Origin: CAZOHG01 sp964579725
GTDB lineage: Bacteria; Zhuqueibacterota; JdFR-76; BMS3Abin05
NCBI GenBank assembly: GCA_964579725.1
Contig: CAZOHG010000033.1
Coordinates: 1 to 40,024, forward strand
Length of the DNA stretch: 40,024 nucleotides
Direction: 5' to 3'
A program made the translations under genes and the position numbers. Every line of letters begins with the position of its first letter. Within the stretch, counting starts at the first letter, position 1. This document shows, in pieces, positions 16,026 through 25,134 of the stretch. Under the pieces are notes generated by a model. The model saw only the letters and a list, made by a program, of their open reading frames with translations. It searched no databases and was not told where the DNA came from.

Positions 16026-17333
16026 TTATTTCACAAGCATCATTTTTTTGGTGAAAACACGGCCGTCAACCGTCAATTTGTAGTAGTAAATACCGGACGC
16101 CAAGTTCATGCCGTCAAATGTGGCTTTGTAGCTTCCGGGAGCCATCTGCTGATTAATCAACGTTTTGACCAGCTCGCCGTTCAAGTTGTACACATTCAAC
16201 CGAACCAGTCCGCTTTTCTTCAGCGTATATGGAATGGTTGTTGTCGGGTTGAACGGATTCGGGTAATTCTGTCCCAGGCTGAAATCTGTGGGCAGACTCT
16301 TTCCGGTCAATTCATCCACGGAAACGGCAATAATCGGGCTACCCGGGCCTTTCGGATTCGGATTTGTCCACTTGGAAATCCAGCCACCGTCGAAATCAGC
16401 CGTGTACATGGTTTTGCCATCTTCCGACCAAGCCGCGCCACGCGGTGAATAATAGGTACCCGGTTTGGGAGGGCCAACCCAGGAGCTGTTCATATTGTGA
16501 CCAACGGTGTCCACAATGCCGAAATTCTGGGTAGGATCCAAACCATACCAGCCGCCCAAATCACCGGGGTTAATGTCCCAATAAGAACCAACCCACAACA
16601 GGCCCTGACGATCCCAATCCATGCACTGCGCCCAGATTTTTTTCTGCAAGGTATCGACCGAGGTATACGTGCCATCGGGGCCGTCATCACTGTGGTAATG
16701 AACAAAGCCATTGCCAGCAGAGCCGCCGTAAATTCGGCCTAAATACACATCTTTCCCGTCAGCTGTTGTGACGATGCTACGGGAAATAGAATAGCTGGAA
16801 TCCTGCACATAGCTGTATAGAGCAAAATCCTCATCCAAAATATAAATTGGCCGGCCTTTCTGCACCACATTGGTGATGTAGCTGAAGCCGTTATCGTCCA
16901 CGCCAGCCTCTGTCAAAGAAGAGGAATCCGGGTCGATCCATTTGCCCATGGCTTCACCGGTCTTGTAGTCAATACGCCAAAGTCTAAACCAGTTTGTAAA
17001 CATGACATTTCCATTGTTGTCAAGAGACAACCCACGGCAGGAATCTTTAATGGTGTCAGTTACGCCGTCAACCGTCAGGAAGGTGATCTTCTTGTCTAAG
17101 CTTCCATCTGGATTGTACACCCACAAAGGCTTAACCGGAATGGTGTCATTCGCTGCCGTAATCAGCGTATCGGAATAATAATAATATCCGACCCAAATTT
17201 TCCCATCGGGAGTAACCACAACGCCGTGTGGTCCACGATGTTCGGCCATATTGCCTTGAAACGTCCAAACCTGTGCCATGGAAACGCCTGACATCAGCAG
17301 GACGGCCACTAAAGCCAATAAAAACTTCTTCAT
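16026..17333 (-). CDS. secreted beta-propeller-like protein with T9SS tail
   Basis: The product is 435 residues from the ATG at 17333, which has a perfect AAGGAGG; the frame is open 14 codons further upstream. A signal peptide occupies about 1-20 (MKKFLLALVAVLLMSGVSMA). The middle has repeated NHL/propeller-like blades: GVVVTPDGKIWVGYYY, GLSLDNNGNVMFTN, GVDDNGFSYITNV, ARGAAWSEDGKTMYTAD-like turns. Residues 347-435 form a type-A T9SS sorting domain (NYPNPFNPTTTI, then GIYYYKLTV and a KKMMLVK end). The role is unknown; a propeller at the cell surface could bind ligands or act as a lyase. It follows the lipoprotein gene, which has similar blades. Confidence 0.75.
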   Translation of the reverse strand: MKKFLLALVAVLLMSGVSMAQVWTFQGNMAEHRGPHGVVVTPDGKIWVGYYYYSDTLITAANDTIPVKPLWVYNPDGSLDKKITFLTVDGVTDTIKDSCRGLSLDNNGNVMFTNWFRLWRIDYKTGEAMGKWIDPDSSSLTEAGVDDNGFSYITNVVQKGRPIYILDEDFALYSYVQDSSYSISRSIVTTADGKDVYLGRIYGGSAGNGFVHYHSDDGPDGTYTSVDTLQKKIWAQCMDWDRQGLLWVGSYWDINPGDLGGWYGLDPTQNFGIVDTVGHNMNSSWVGPPKPGTYYSPRGAAWSEDGKTMYTADFDGGWISKWTNPNPKGPGSPIIAVSVDELTGKSLPTDFSLGQNYPNPFNPTTTIPYTLKKSGLVRLNVYNLNGELVKTLINQQMAPGSYKATFDGMNLASGIYYYKLTVDGRVFTKKMMLVK

Positions 17334-17338
17334 TACTA

Positions 17339-17440
17339 CCTCCTTTTGATTTTTTTTACCCGACACAAACACCAACTAAAACAACTCTTTGGTCACACCT
17401 CCTTTCTTGAATTTTTACCGTTTGGCTATCACCTCCTTTT
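17339..17440 (-). promoter_or_regulatory. three tandem strong Shine-Dalgarno sequences in one leader
   Basis: The minus-strand leader of the propeller gene contains AAAGGAGG-type sequences at three places, with their CCTCC complements at 17339-17343, 17398-17402 and 17432-17436. Only the one at 17339 is correctly spaced for the ATG at 17333. The others have no usable start codon behind them. They could be ribosome standby sites or the traces of a small lost gene. Confidence 0.45.
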
Positions 17441-17482
17441 GAACCGTTTGAACCGCGATTAATTTTGTTGTTATATTCACGA

Positions 17483-18709
17483 TTATTTTCTTCCGTAATA
17501 GGGAGCCCCATTTTCCTTCATCGTATAGCGCATAATCCGACGTTTGGCCGCATCATGCTCATCGTGCCGATTTACATACAAGTAATTGGAATTCCCCCAG
17601 CACATATAATTCGTCGGCGGATAAATGACGCCGGGATAAAGCGGATGAGAGGTACCCGAATCCAAAGAATAGACCGTAATGGCATCTCCTTCACTGGCTC
17701 CGATGAACAGTTCGCCCTTTTCGGAAAAGGTAATCGACAGCGGCAGAGCTTCTTTGGTTTTCGCCAGAGTGGCCCAATCGACCACCAATTCATTCGGGCC
17801 CAATTTCCCGTCATCGGAAAGAATTTGGTTTCTCCAGATGGCCAGTTTCGGAATCGTGGCGTCGGAACCGGAGTATTGACCCACCACGTACACATAACCA
17901 TTATAAACGCGCACGCCCCACAGGAAGAAATGGGGGTATCCGGCGGCCCCAAAATGAGCTTTTGTATCCATATTCACACTAATGATTGAATCCGCTTTCC
18001 CTACCACAAACAGAACCTTAGACGAAGCGAAATCCAAATCATAAATTCGGCCTCCCACATTGGGGATAAATTTTTCGTCATGGCCACCACCCGGCGGCAC
18101 GCGATAAATGGTTCGATTGCCGCGCAACATATATAAATAACCTCCCGGCCCCCATTTCATTCCGGTAGCCTTAATAAAAGAGGCCGTTCCGTAAACTTCT
18201 TTGTCGCCTTGAGGCGGAACTTTCATAATCTTCTTTGTTGTCAGCACTACGTAGATATTTTCATCCGGATCGCAGGCTAATCCCGAGGCATTGTCGTAAT
18301 TGCTAAAATCCCCGTATTCGATTGAGGCGTACTCCAATTTAATATATTCATAATGGCCAAACAGCAAAGCTCCCTTAACATTTAGCTTAATTTGCACGGA
18401 ATCCGACGGAACGTTGGGCGCTTTTACGGTGAGGGTTGTGGGCGAAGCCGAAAGCACCTCGGCTTTTTGGCCATTGAAAAACACCCGGTCTTCTTCCGGA
18501 TTAGCAGAGAAATTTTTCCCAACGATTGTAATGGTGTCGATACCTGCCAAACCGAACTTCGGCGTGACGTCCGTAATAACCGGATCCGGGTTGTACCTGG
18601 CATTTGGCTTATAAATGCTGCTTGGGTACTCATTTTTGCAGCCCACAAAAATAGCAGCAGCTAAGATAAATACCAGCCATAGACTCCACATTTTTGTCAC
18701 GTTTTTCAT
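17483..18709 (-). CDS. IPT/TIG-domain lipoprotein with propeller-like repeats
   Basis: The 408-residue protein has a lipoprotein signal peptide ending in the lipobox IFVGC (Cys at about 23), so it is anchored in a membrane, most likely the outer one. Residues about 40-125 are an IPT/TIG immunoglobulin-like domain (ITDVTPKFGLAGIDTITIVGKNF). The remainder has blade-like repeats (GLACDPDENIYVVLT, GMKWGPGGYLYMLRGN, RIYDLDFASSKVLFVV). AAGGAG precedes the ATG. This combination of surface lipoprotein, IPT domain and sugar-locus context recalls the glycan-binding surface lipoproteins of polysaccharide-utilization loci, but no binding residues can be assigned. Confidence 0.75.
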   Translation of the reverse strand: MKNVTKMWSLWLVFILAAAIFVGCKNEYPSSIYKPNARYNPDPVITDVTPKFGLAGIDTITIVGKNFSANPEEDRVFFNGQKAEVLSASPTTLTVKAPNVPSDSVQIKLNVKGALLFGHYEYIKLEYASIEYGDFSNYDNASGLACDPDENIYVVLTTKKIMKVPPQGDKEVYGTASFIKATGMKWGPGGYLYMLRGNRTIYRVPPGGGHDEKFIPNVGGRIYDLDFASSKVLFVVGKADSIISVNMDTKAHFGAAGYPHFFLWGVRVYNGYVYVVGQYSGSDATIPKLAIWRNQILSDDGKLGPNELVVDWATLAKTKEALPLSITFSEKGELFIGASEGDAITVYSLDSGTSHPLYPGVIYPPTNYMCWGNSNYLYVNRHDEHDAAKRRIMRYTMKENGAPYYGRK

Positions 18710-18769
18710 CTTTTTTCTCCTTACGAAAGAATCAATTTAAATTGAATCTCAAACAAATTGAACATTTTC

Positions 18770-20927
18770 TCAGCGAATAATGACAAATTTACGAAAAGCT
18801 TCATCTCCTTTTCGATACAGAAGCTTACCCGTATCCCGGTCTACATAATCCTCCGTCACAATAAAATGAGCGATGTACACACCGCTTACTACCACTTGAC
18901 GGGAGGAGGTTACCGAGNNNNNNNNNNCCGCTGCCATCTTCATGGTGAATGGTTTGAATAAGGTCACCTCGCTCGGTGTAGATTTTAATGGTACAGTGTC
19001 CGGGGATATTCAAAAACATGATCTTATCTGGCTCGCCCGGAAATTGTAAATCCCGCATTCGAATATTGTACGGATTGGGAACCACTCGAATATCTTTCAT
19101 ACTCTGACCGGCCTGTCGCCTTAAATAGGCTGGCTGAGTGGTGCGCGTATAAAAACGACTACTGTGCAACTCTCCGGTGGGGTTGGCTTCACCCGTCGTA
19201 TTGTTGCTGCCGTCATTGTACGCCACAATGTAATAATAATACGAAAATCCGCGCTGGGCCGTCAAATCGTCAAACTTGTACTCGCCCTTCGGCGCCGTGT
19301 GAATAAGTTGGTACGTGGTATCGGGCTTTCCGACGGCGCGGTAAATTTTGTAGCCGGCAAAATCCGCATTTTCTTCCGAAGGACTGGCTTTCCATTTTAA
19401 TGTGATTCGATCGCCACCGGATTTGACTTCAAACAGCGGCGGCGGCTGAGGGGGCTCCGGAATTTTGTAGTGCAACCGGTAATTCCGCAAAGCCCGTCCA
19501 AACGTCAACAGGATAGAATCCTTGCCGGTGTAAATCCAGGTGTCTTTGTATTTGTCACGATCGGTTGTTGTTGAGCCGTCCGGCAAGGTAAAGGGGCCCT
19601 TGTCATTGGGGTCTTCGTACGCCTTTTTCCAGCGACGCCCTATTTTTTCACACAATTGCCGATTTATCCCATTAACTCCTTCGGCCTCTACAATGGTGAT
19701 GCTGTCCCCGTGTGCCAGATCGAACGGGCCGTAGGTTACCCAGATATTGGTACCGCCCGGATCGTTGTGAACGGTGTACGGATCAGTCAAAGGTGTTTTC
19801 AATCGATTTTCATCAAATCGATCGGTGCCGCCCAATCCCTTGTACGGAACACCGCTCAACATGCTGTACAAGGATCGAAGACCCGCGTAATTCGGCGAAT
19901 TTGGACTACCGATTCGCGGAAAGGTATCGCCGGCGTGCCAACCCAATACTGTCGGTTCGTACACGTCGTCGCTTTTATCGTGGGCGCTTTTATCAACGTG
20001 TAAAATGGCTACCCCCACATGCTGAGGCGATGTCAATCGCCCGTCTTTCTGAATATACGGGCCGCCGATATTGTCGTAATTGTTTTTGGAATTCTGTCCG
20101 GCCCATCCAAACCCGCACCGAATCCAATCCACAATCGGATTGCTTTCCGTAATGGGATCATTGGCATGCTGGGGATAATTTTCCCCTCTTTTGGTTGGGA
20201 GAAAATGTTTTCCCCACAATTGGGAACCACCATCCGCAAATCCGCCTTCACGACAGGCGCTGTACCGCACACCCCACCCGATACGAACGCCTCGAAGTGA
20301 ATCGGTCAATTCAATATCATCGTCGTAATCGGTGTTGCCGGTATTTTTGAAGGTAAATTCCTTAATAAAATAATTATCGTGGTATTGCTGACTAAACACC
20401 AAAATGCGACGGGTGACCGTCAAACCCATGCTGGTATTGACCACATTTGTAATAATTCGATCGGGAATTTGATTGGGATCGATTTCGTCCACATCTCCGG
20501 CGTAGGGTGCGGTAATATTGTAACCATCCACAAAAACAGTCGGCGGTTCAAACTTAGCGGTTTCTTTTAGCTCAATAGGAAAGAGAGAAGACCCCACGTA
20601 ATCCGCGGCGAAATAAACCCCGTAAAACTCAAAATCTCGGCCGTCGCTGTCCTTGAAATTTTTGCATCCCAGCCAGAAGCGTTTAATAACGGCATTGTCC
20701 TGGTAGGGATAATCCGCCGGCCAAACCATTCCCTCGTAATATTTATTATTCCACGCTCGTTCCGAACCGTAGGCAGAGAACAGGCTCTGCAAAGAACCGA
20801 TTCGAACATATCGCTTTTCGGTTCCTTCTACCTGCGAATGGGCGATTCGAACTTGCCAGAGAAAAAGAAAACCGGCAAGAATAAAAAAGCTCATGAAAAA
20901 TCTGTTTCTATATGTTTTGTTTTTCAT
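18770..20927 (-). CDS. secreted partner protein B of the TonB receptor (FN3 plus variant sorting tail)
   Basis: A single gene is interrupted by a 10-N assembly gap, which makes the frame appear to break. The N-terminal part ends in the gap in one frame, and the true end (SVTSSRQVVVSG to KFVIIR) continues in another. If the gap is 15 bases, as the paralogue at 25135 suggests, the protein has 720 residues. It has a signal peptide (about 1-27), an unfamiliar large domain with NVVNTSMGLTVTRRI and DSITIVEAEGVNGINR blocks, an FN3 domain (near 500-600, SGGDRITLKW to YYYYIVAYNDG) and a sorting-like tail (VVPNPYN to the end). The start at 20927 has GGTGGA; an in-frame ATG lies five codons upstream. 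The family is not one I recognise. Confidence 0.75.
18918..18927. other. assembly gap (10 N) inside the partner gene
   Basis: Ten N replace unknown sequence. The flanking reading frame requires a length divisible by three, and alignment with the paralogue at 25135 predicts five codons (15 bases, covering the DEAWN-like stretch). The apparent frameshift is therefore an assembly artefact. Confidence 0.95.
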
Positions 20928-20948
20928 AAAAAAATCCACCATTATTTT

Positions 20949-23900
20949 TTAGAAATCGATTTTTATACCAAACGTAAAATCTCTGGGATTCAAAAACGTC
21001 AGCGCCTTGAAATTGGGCATATCGATATACGATTTGGTTTTTCGGCGCTTGTCATTTCGCGCTTTAATGGCCGGATCGTTATTCGGATTTGGCTCCATCG
21101 GATCATACGCTACGCCTTCCGGACGGTAATCACCAATTTTGTCATTTCCGTGTTCCACACCCGTTTCCCACGAAAAGTGAAGCGAGGCCATGTAATCCAA
21201 ATAATCATAATTATCCGAAAAGGCCGCCGAACTCATATACTTGGTATTGAATACATTGGCAATGTCCAGATACAATTGGACGTTGTAATGCCGAATATTG
21301 AAAAGTTTTGAAAGCCGCATATTCACATTGTGCCAATTTTTCCAGCGGACATTGTCCTTTATCCCCGGCAAGCTGTGGGGATTGTAGGTCGCATAACTCC
21401 CTGCCTTCCAGTCGGCCAAAATATTCATGCTCCAGCCACCTAAAGGATAAAATCCCAGCCAGGACTTCCAAAAATTATTTGGCGAGTGGAAATTAATATT
21501 GGCCCGAGCGTAAGGCCTCGGATGCGGTTTGGACTGGTAAGGATTCAACCGCAAATAATCGCGTTCCTTGTTTGGATCTTCGTAGTACCGGAGCAATCCA
21601 AAATAGCCGGAAGAGGCGACATCGTAGGTGTAATTTACAAATCCCGTTACCCAGCGTCCTACGCGTTTGTTCAGAGTAAATTCAAATCCTCGAATGTCCT
21701 GGTAATTATTGCTGGCAGCCTTGTAGTATTGAACCGAGTTGTTGATGTTTTGGTAGAAAATCCACCCCGGCTGATTGGTAATATCTTTGTAATAGGCAGC
21801 GATATTCAGAAGGAACATATTGAACAAATTCTGCGAAAAACCAAGCTCGTATGCCACTGTTTTTTCAAGCTTTAAATTCGGGTCGCCAATGTACGTTACC
21901 AAACCGTTGGATTCTCTCTGCAGACGGAAGCGGTAGGAAGAAAATGGCTCCTGCGTAAAATGCCCGTAATTGAAATAAAGCTTGGAATTTTCCGTAATAG
22001 GATGAGAAATCCCCACGCGCGGACTCAGTGTCCATCGGGCTTTGGTTTTCTTTCTGGGAACATCCTTCTCGATATTCTTTCCGTAGCCGGCTTTAAAATA
22101 TTTGTCGTAGTCGCTTAATTCGTACCACTTACCGTTGGGATTAGAATAATCCCAACGCAGCCCTACATTGGCGATAAAACCCTGAAATTCCAATTTGTCC
22201 TGTGCATACACACCCACACGATAGGGAAATACGTTGTAGACCATAGAGCGCGTCCAGGTGTTCATGGAGGGGCTGTCTGTGTACGAACGAATCCGGTAGT
22301 CATTGTAAGCCACCTGCACACCGGTTTTAATCTGATTGTGCTGGTCAACCTGACTGGTGAGATCGAAAGAAAAATGGGTCGTGGAATTCCGGCTCTTGTC
22401 CCGTCCGAGGTTCATCCACCCCCCCATAATCATGCCGTCGATTCCTGTGACGGAGTATCCCCAATAACCGTAGGGCGCTTCGTCTACTTTGTAACCCGGA
22501 AAAATTTCGTATTTTTTGGTGGTGTCCCGATCGGCCATCTTGTAAGTGTTGTACCGATTGGACAATTGCTCCAAACTTATTTCATAATACGTCTGAGGAC
22601 TCACAATGTGGGTAAATTTCACGCCAATCATATGCCGGTAAATCGCACTGGGACTAAAATAACCCGGCATGTACAGCATACTGGCACCACTACTACTATT
22701 TAAGAGATTTGCCACTTCACTGACCGTTTTCAGCACGTGTCCGGTCGGCGTTGTTTTCCAATTGTAGGGAGAAACGGAATAGACCTCGCCGTAAAGGCTG
22801 GTTACCACCAATTTCATCGAAGGGGTGATATCGGATGTCAATTTCAATTGGGTGTGATTTTCCGAATAGCTGTCTCTTGAAAGCGGGAAAATGAACATGT
22901 CGCGCTGCCGAAAATGGGTCAGGAAAAAACGGAGATTTCCCAATCGTTTTGAAACAAACGGAACCGGCCCGCCAAAACCCAAATCGACCACATAATCCGG
23001 CTTTTTAATATCGCCTTGACGGCGGTGCTGCCATTCGTAAAGGCGCTTGGCAGCCGCCGGGGTCAAATCGTTGGTCGGATCCGAATCTTGAAAGGTCGCA
23101 TCCGAAATGGCGTTCCACCCTTCAAAATTTGGGTATTGAGCGCGCGTGTACTGATCCCAGGCTCCGTTATTGGTGCCGGTCCAGCAAACGGACTCATCCA
23201 AATACGGTCGATTGAAATAGGATTTCGGGTCGTACAAAGACGGGCCAAAATGCTTCGGTGCCGGCGGACTGTACCGGTAGATGGCCGATCCGTTGTAGCG
23301 GGTGCGGTTTCCCTCCCGCGTGACCACATTTACAATACCCGAACGTACATTGCCATATTCCGCATTAAAACCCCCCGTTTGAACCTGAATCTCTTTTACA
23401 GAGCTCAAACTGACGGCGGCATAAGGCAAATTCGATCGTTCATCATTCATGGACAATCCGTCTACCATGAAAGCCGTTTGGTCTGGGCCGCTGCCGCGAA
23501 TCACAATTCCGCGGGAACTTTGTTCGATACCCGCTTGAAGCGTTAAAACCTGATTCACGGTTTCCACAGGCAAATCGGCCACAACTTTGGAACCAATATT
23601 CATCATACTGGCGGACACGTCTTTTTTCACGATCGGCCGTTTGGCCACAATGACCACTTCTTTTCCGGAAATGGCTTGAGCCGTCAATTTCGCATTAATG
23701 GTTGTAGTTAGGTCGATTTCAACCCGAACATTTTTGACGCGGTATTCTCCATAGCCAATCATGGAGAATTTCATGGTGTACTTGCCAGGCGGCACATTTA
23801 AAATGACGTAATAGCCGTTGGCATTGGTGGCCGCGCCGATTGTCGTTCCCTCCAAAATGACATTGACCCCCGGCAACGGAGCACCAGTGGCTTTATCGAA

Positions 23901-23990
23901 TACGTGACCGGCAATTTTACCGGTTGTTCCGGCAAAAGCCGTTGCCGAAAACAACAGAACAAGAAAAAATAGCAAGGGCGCCTTTTTCAT
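20949..23990 (-). CDS. SusC-like TonB-dependent receptor, second copy
   Basis: The 1013-residue outer-membrane receptor has a signal peptide of about 20 residues. A carboxypeptidase-D regulatory-like beta-sandwich follows at about 22-105 (GKIAGHVFDKATGAPLPGVN, NANGYYVILNVPPGKY, FSMIGYGEY), then the plug at about 115-235 (VVADLPVETVNQVL, GIVIRGSGPDQTAFMVDG, VQTGGFNAEYGNVRSGIVNV) and a beta-barrel ending in the Phe of FGIKIDF. Such receptors import ligands with energy from TonB. Its stop lies 21 bases before the partner gene start. It is colinear with the receptor at 27261 throughout. No SusD gene is adjacent; the ligand is unknown. Confidence 0.93.
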   Translation of the reverse strand: MKKAPLLFFLVLLFSATAFAGTTGKIAGHVFDKATGAPLPGVNVILEGTTIGAATNANGYYVILNVPPGKYTMKFSMIGYGEYRVKNVRVEIDLTTTINAKLTAQAISGKEVVIVAKRPIVKKDVSASMMNIGSKVVADLPVETVNQVLTLQAGIEQSSRGIVIRGSGPDQTAFMVDGLSMNDERSNLPYAAVSLSSVKEIQVQTGGFNAEYGNVRSGIVNVVTREGNRTRYNGSAIYRYSPPAPKHFGPSLYDPKSYFNRPYLDESVCWTGTNNGAWDQYTRAQYPNFEGWNAISDATFQDSDPTNDLTPAAAKRLYEWQHRRQGDIKKPDYVVDLGFGGPVPFVSKRLGNLRFFLTHFRQRDMFIFPLSRDSYSENHTQLKLTSDITPSMKLVVTSLYGEVYSVSPYNWKTTPTGHVLKTVSEVANLLNSSSGASMLYMPGYFSPSAIYRHMIGVKFTHIVSPQTYYEISLEQLSNRYNTYKMADRDTTKKYEIFPGYKVDEAPYGYWGYSVTGIDGMIMGGWMNLGRDKSRNSTTHFSFDLTSQVDQHNQIKTGVQVAYNDYRIRSYTDSPSMNTWTRSMVYNVFPYRVGVYAQDKLEFQGFIANVGLRWDYSNPNGKWYELSDYDKYFKAGYGKNIEKDVPRKKTKARWTLSPRVGISHPITENSKLYFNYGHFTQEPFSSYRFRLQRESNGLVTYIGDPNLKLEKTVAYELGFSQNLFNMFLLNIAAYYKDITNQPGWIFYQNINNSVQYYKAASNNYQDIRGFEFTLNKRVGRWVTGFVNYTYDVASSGYFGLLRYYEDPNKERDYLRLNPYQSKPHPRPYARANINFHSPNNFWKSWLGFYPLGGWSMNILADWKAGSYATYNPHSLPGIKDNVRWKNWHNVNMRLSKLFNIRHYNVQLYLDIANVFNTKYMSSAAFSDNYDYLDYMASLHFSWETGVEHGNDKIGDYRPEGVAYDPMEPNPNNDPAIKARNDKRRKTKSYIDMPNFKALTFLNPRDFTFGIKIDF

Positions 23991-24063
23991 AAAAACGGCC
24001 TCCGATATTTACAAGCGAATCTTTTTGAAAACACAATTTGTTTCCCCCTGAAAATCCGTGAAT

Positions 24064-25077
24064 TTAAAAAGCAAACCGAACGGAAAATCGGCTGATATTG
24101 TCAAAAACGCTGTAGGGCGTGTAGGAATAATCCAAAGCCAGCCCAAACTTCCGAACGCCAAAACCAAAAGCGTATTTGTAAAGATCCTGATTGGTGGCGT
24201 AGCCCGCCCGCAAGATCAGCATATTCATGAAGGTGTATTCCGCCCCGATTTCCATATATTCAGGATAAGACCGCGGGTGGGCGGCATCTAACGAAATCAG
24301 CAAAGAATTTGAGCCCGGAATCACATTCGGCACAAACTGGAATAAATCGAAAGAAATCCCCATTTTAAACGTCAGCGGAAGTTGAAATCCTTCCTTTTCA
24401 TATTTGATTTCTTGAGAAAAATTGCGGACCGACATGCCAAAAATCAGGCTTTTAAAGCCGGTTTTGTATTGTGTGCCAAAATCGAAAGCGAGAGTCCCCA
24501 ACTTGTAATTTTTCACATTTAAAATCGTATCCGTTTCGGTGTACACCGGCACATAGCTTTGCCCCAAATTCTGGTAGGCGTATTTTACCTGGCCGCCCAC
24601 GGAAAAACGATCCGTTAATTCCTTGGCATAACCAATCCCGACCATGTAGGCGGAAGGCTGTTGTTTAAAATCGGAAATATCCTCAAAGCCTTGCTCGTTG
24701 TTGGCCACTTTCGTCCAAAGGAATTTACCATAGTCAACGGTCATAAAACTGAGACCCAAGACCCCGTATTTTCTGTGAGCGATATTAAGGGCCATACTCC
24801 CCGAAATATATTTGATGTCCGCTATCCAGTTGAGCTGATTCAGAGAAAGATCGACCACGGTATTCATTCGGGAAAGTCCGGCCGGATTGTAGAACAGACA
24901 CGTCGATGTCCCTTCCACCGTGGTAAAAGCCCCGGCCAAGGCTGAGGCCCGCGCATCCGTCTGGACGCTCAGATACTGGAAACCGGTTTGCGCCAATTTC
25001 TTCTGAGCGTGGGCGTTCGGCAAGACAAAGCCCAGCACCATCAGGAGTAAAATAGAAACAAAACCCAGTTTTTTCAT
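24064..25077 (-). CDS. PorV/PorQ-family outer-membrane protein
   Basis: The 337-residue protein has a signal peptide (about 1-24, ending NAHA) and the family pattern TGFQYLSVQTDARASALAGAFT near the mature start, then FYNPAGLSRM, and a beta-barrel ending in VRFAF. These are marks of the PorV/PorQ (UPF0164-like) group of FadL-type barrels. In Bacteroidetes PorV carries T9SS cargo from the translocon to the attachment machinery. Here the gene sits between two receptor/partner pairs whose partners carry sorting-like tails, so it may be a dedicated shuttle for them. A good GAAGGAG precedes the ATG. It could also be a lipid or hydrocarbon porin of the FadL fold. Confidence 0.85.
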   Translation of the reverse strand: MKKLGFVSILLLMVLGFVLPNAHAQKKLAQTGFQYLSVQTDARASALAGAFTTVEGTSTCLFYNPAGLSRMNTVVDLSLNQLNWIADIKYISGSMALNIAHRKYGVLGLSFMTVDYGKFLWTKVANNEQGFEDISDFKQQPSAYMVGIGYAKELTDRFSVGGQVKYAYQNLGQSYVPVYTETDTILNVKNYKLGTLAFDFGTQYKTGFKSLIFGMSVRNFSQEIKYEKEGFQLPLTFKMGISFDLFQFVPNVIPGSNSLLISLDAAHPRSYPEYMEIGAEYTFMNMLILRAGYATNQDLYKYAFGFGVRKFGLALDYSYTPYSVFDNISRFSVRFAF

Positions 25078-25134
25078 TTTTCTTCTCCTTCTTGTATCTC
25101 TGAAAAAAACAGATTTTTCACAAGCATTTTGCCT

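Noticed and set aside
18770..18967. separate 65-residue gene at the end of the partner gene
   Set aside because: It is the true C-terminus of the partner protein seen in another frame because of the 10-N gap; it aligns with the end of the paralogue.
23016..23546. 176-codon open frame on the + strand
   Set aside because: It is antisense to the plug region of the second TonB receptor, where all plug motifs are intact.
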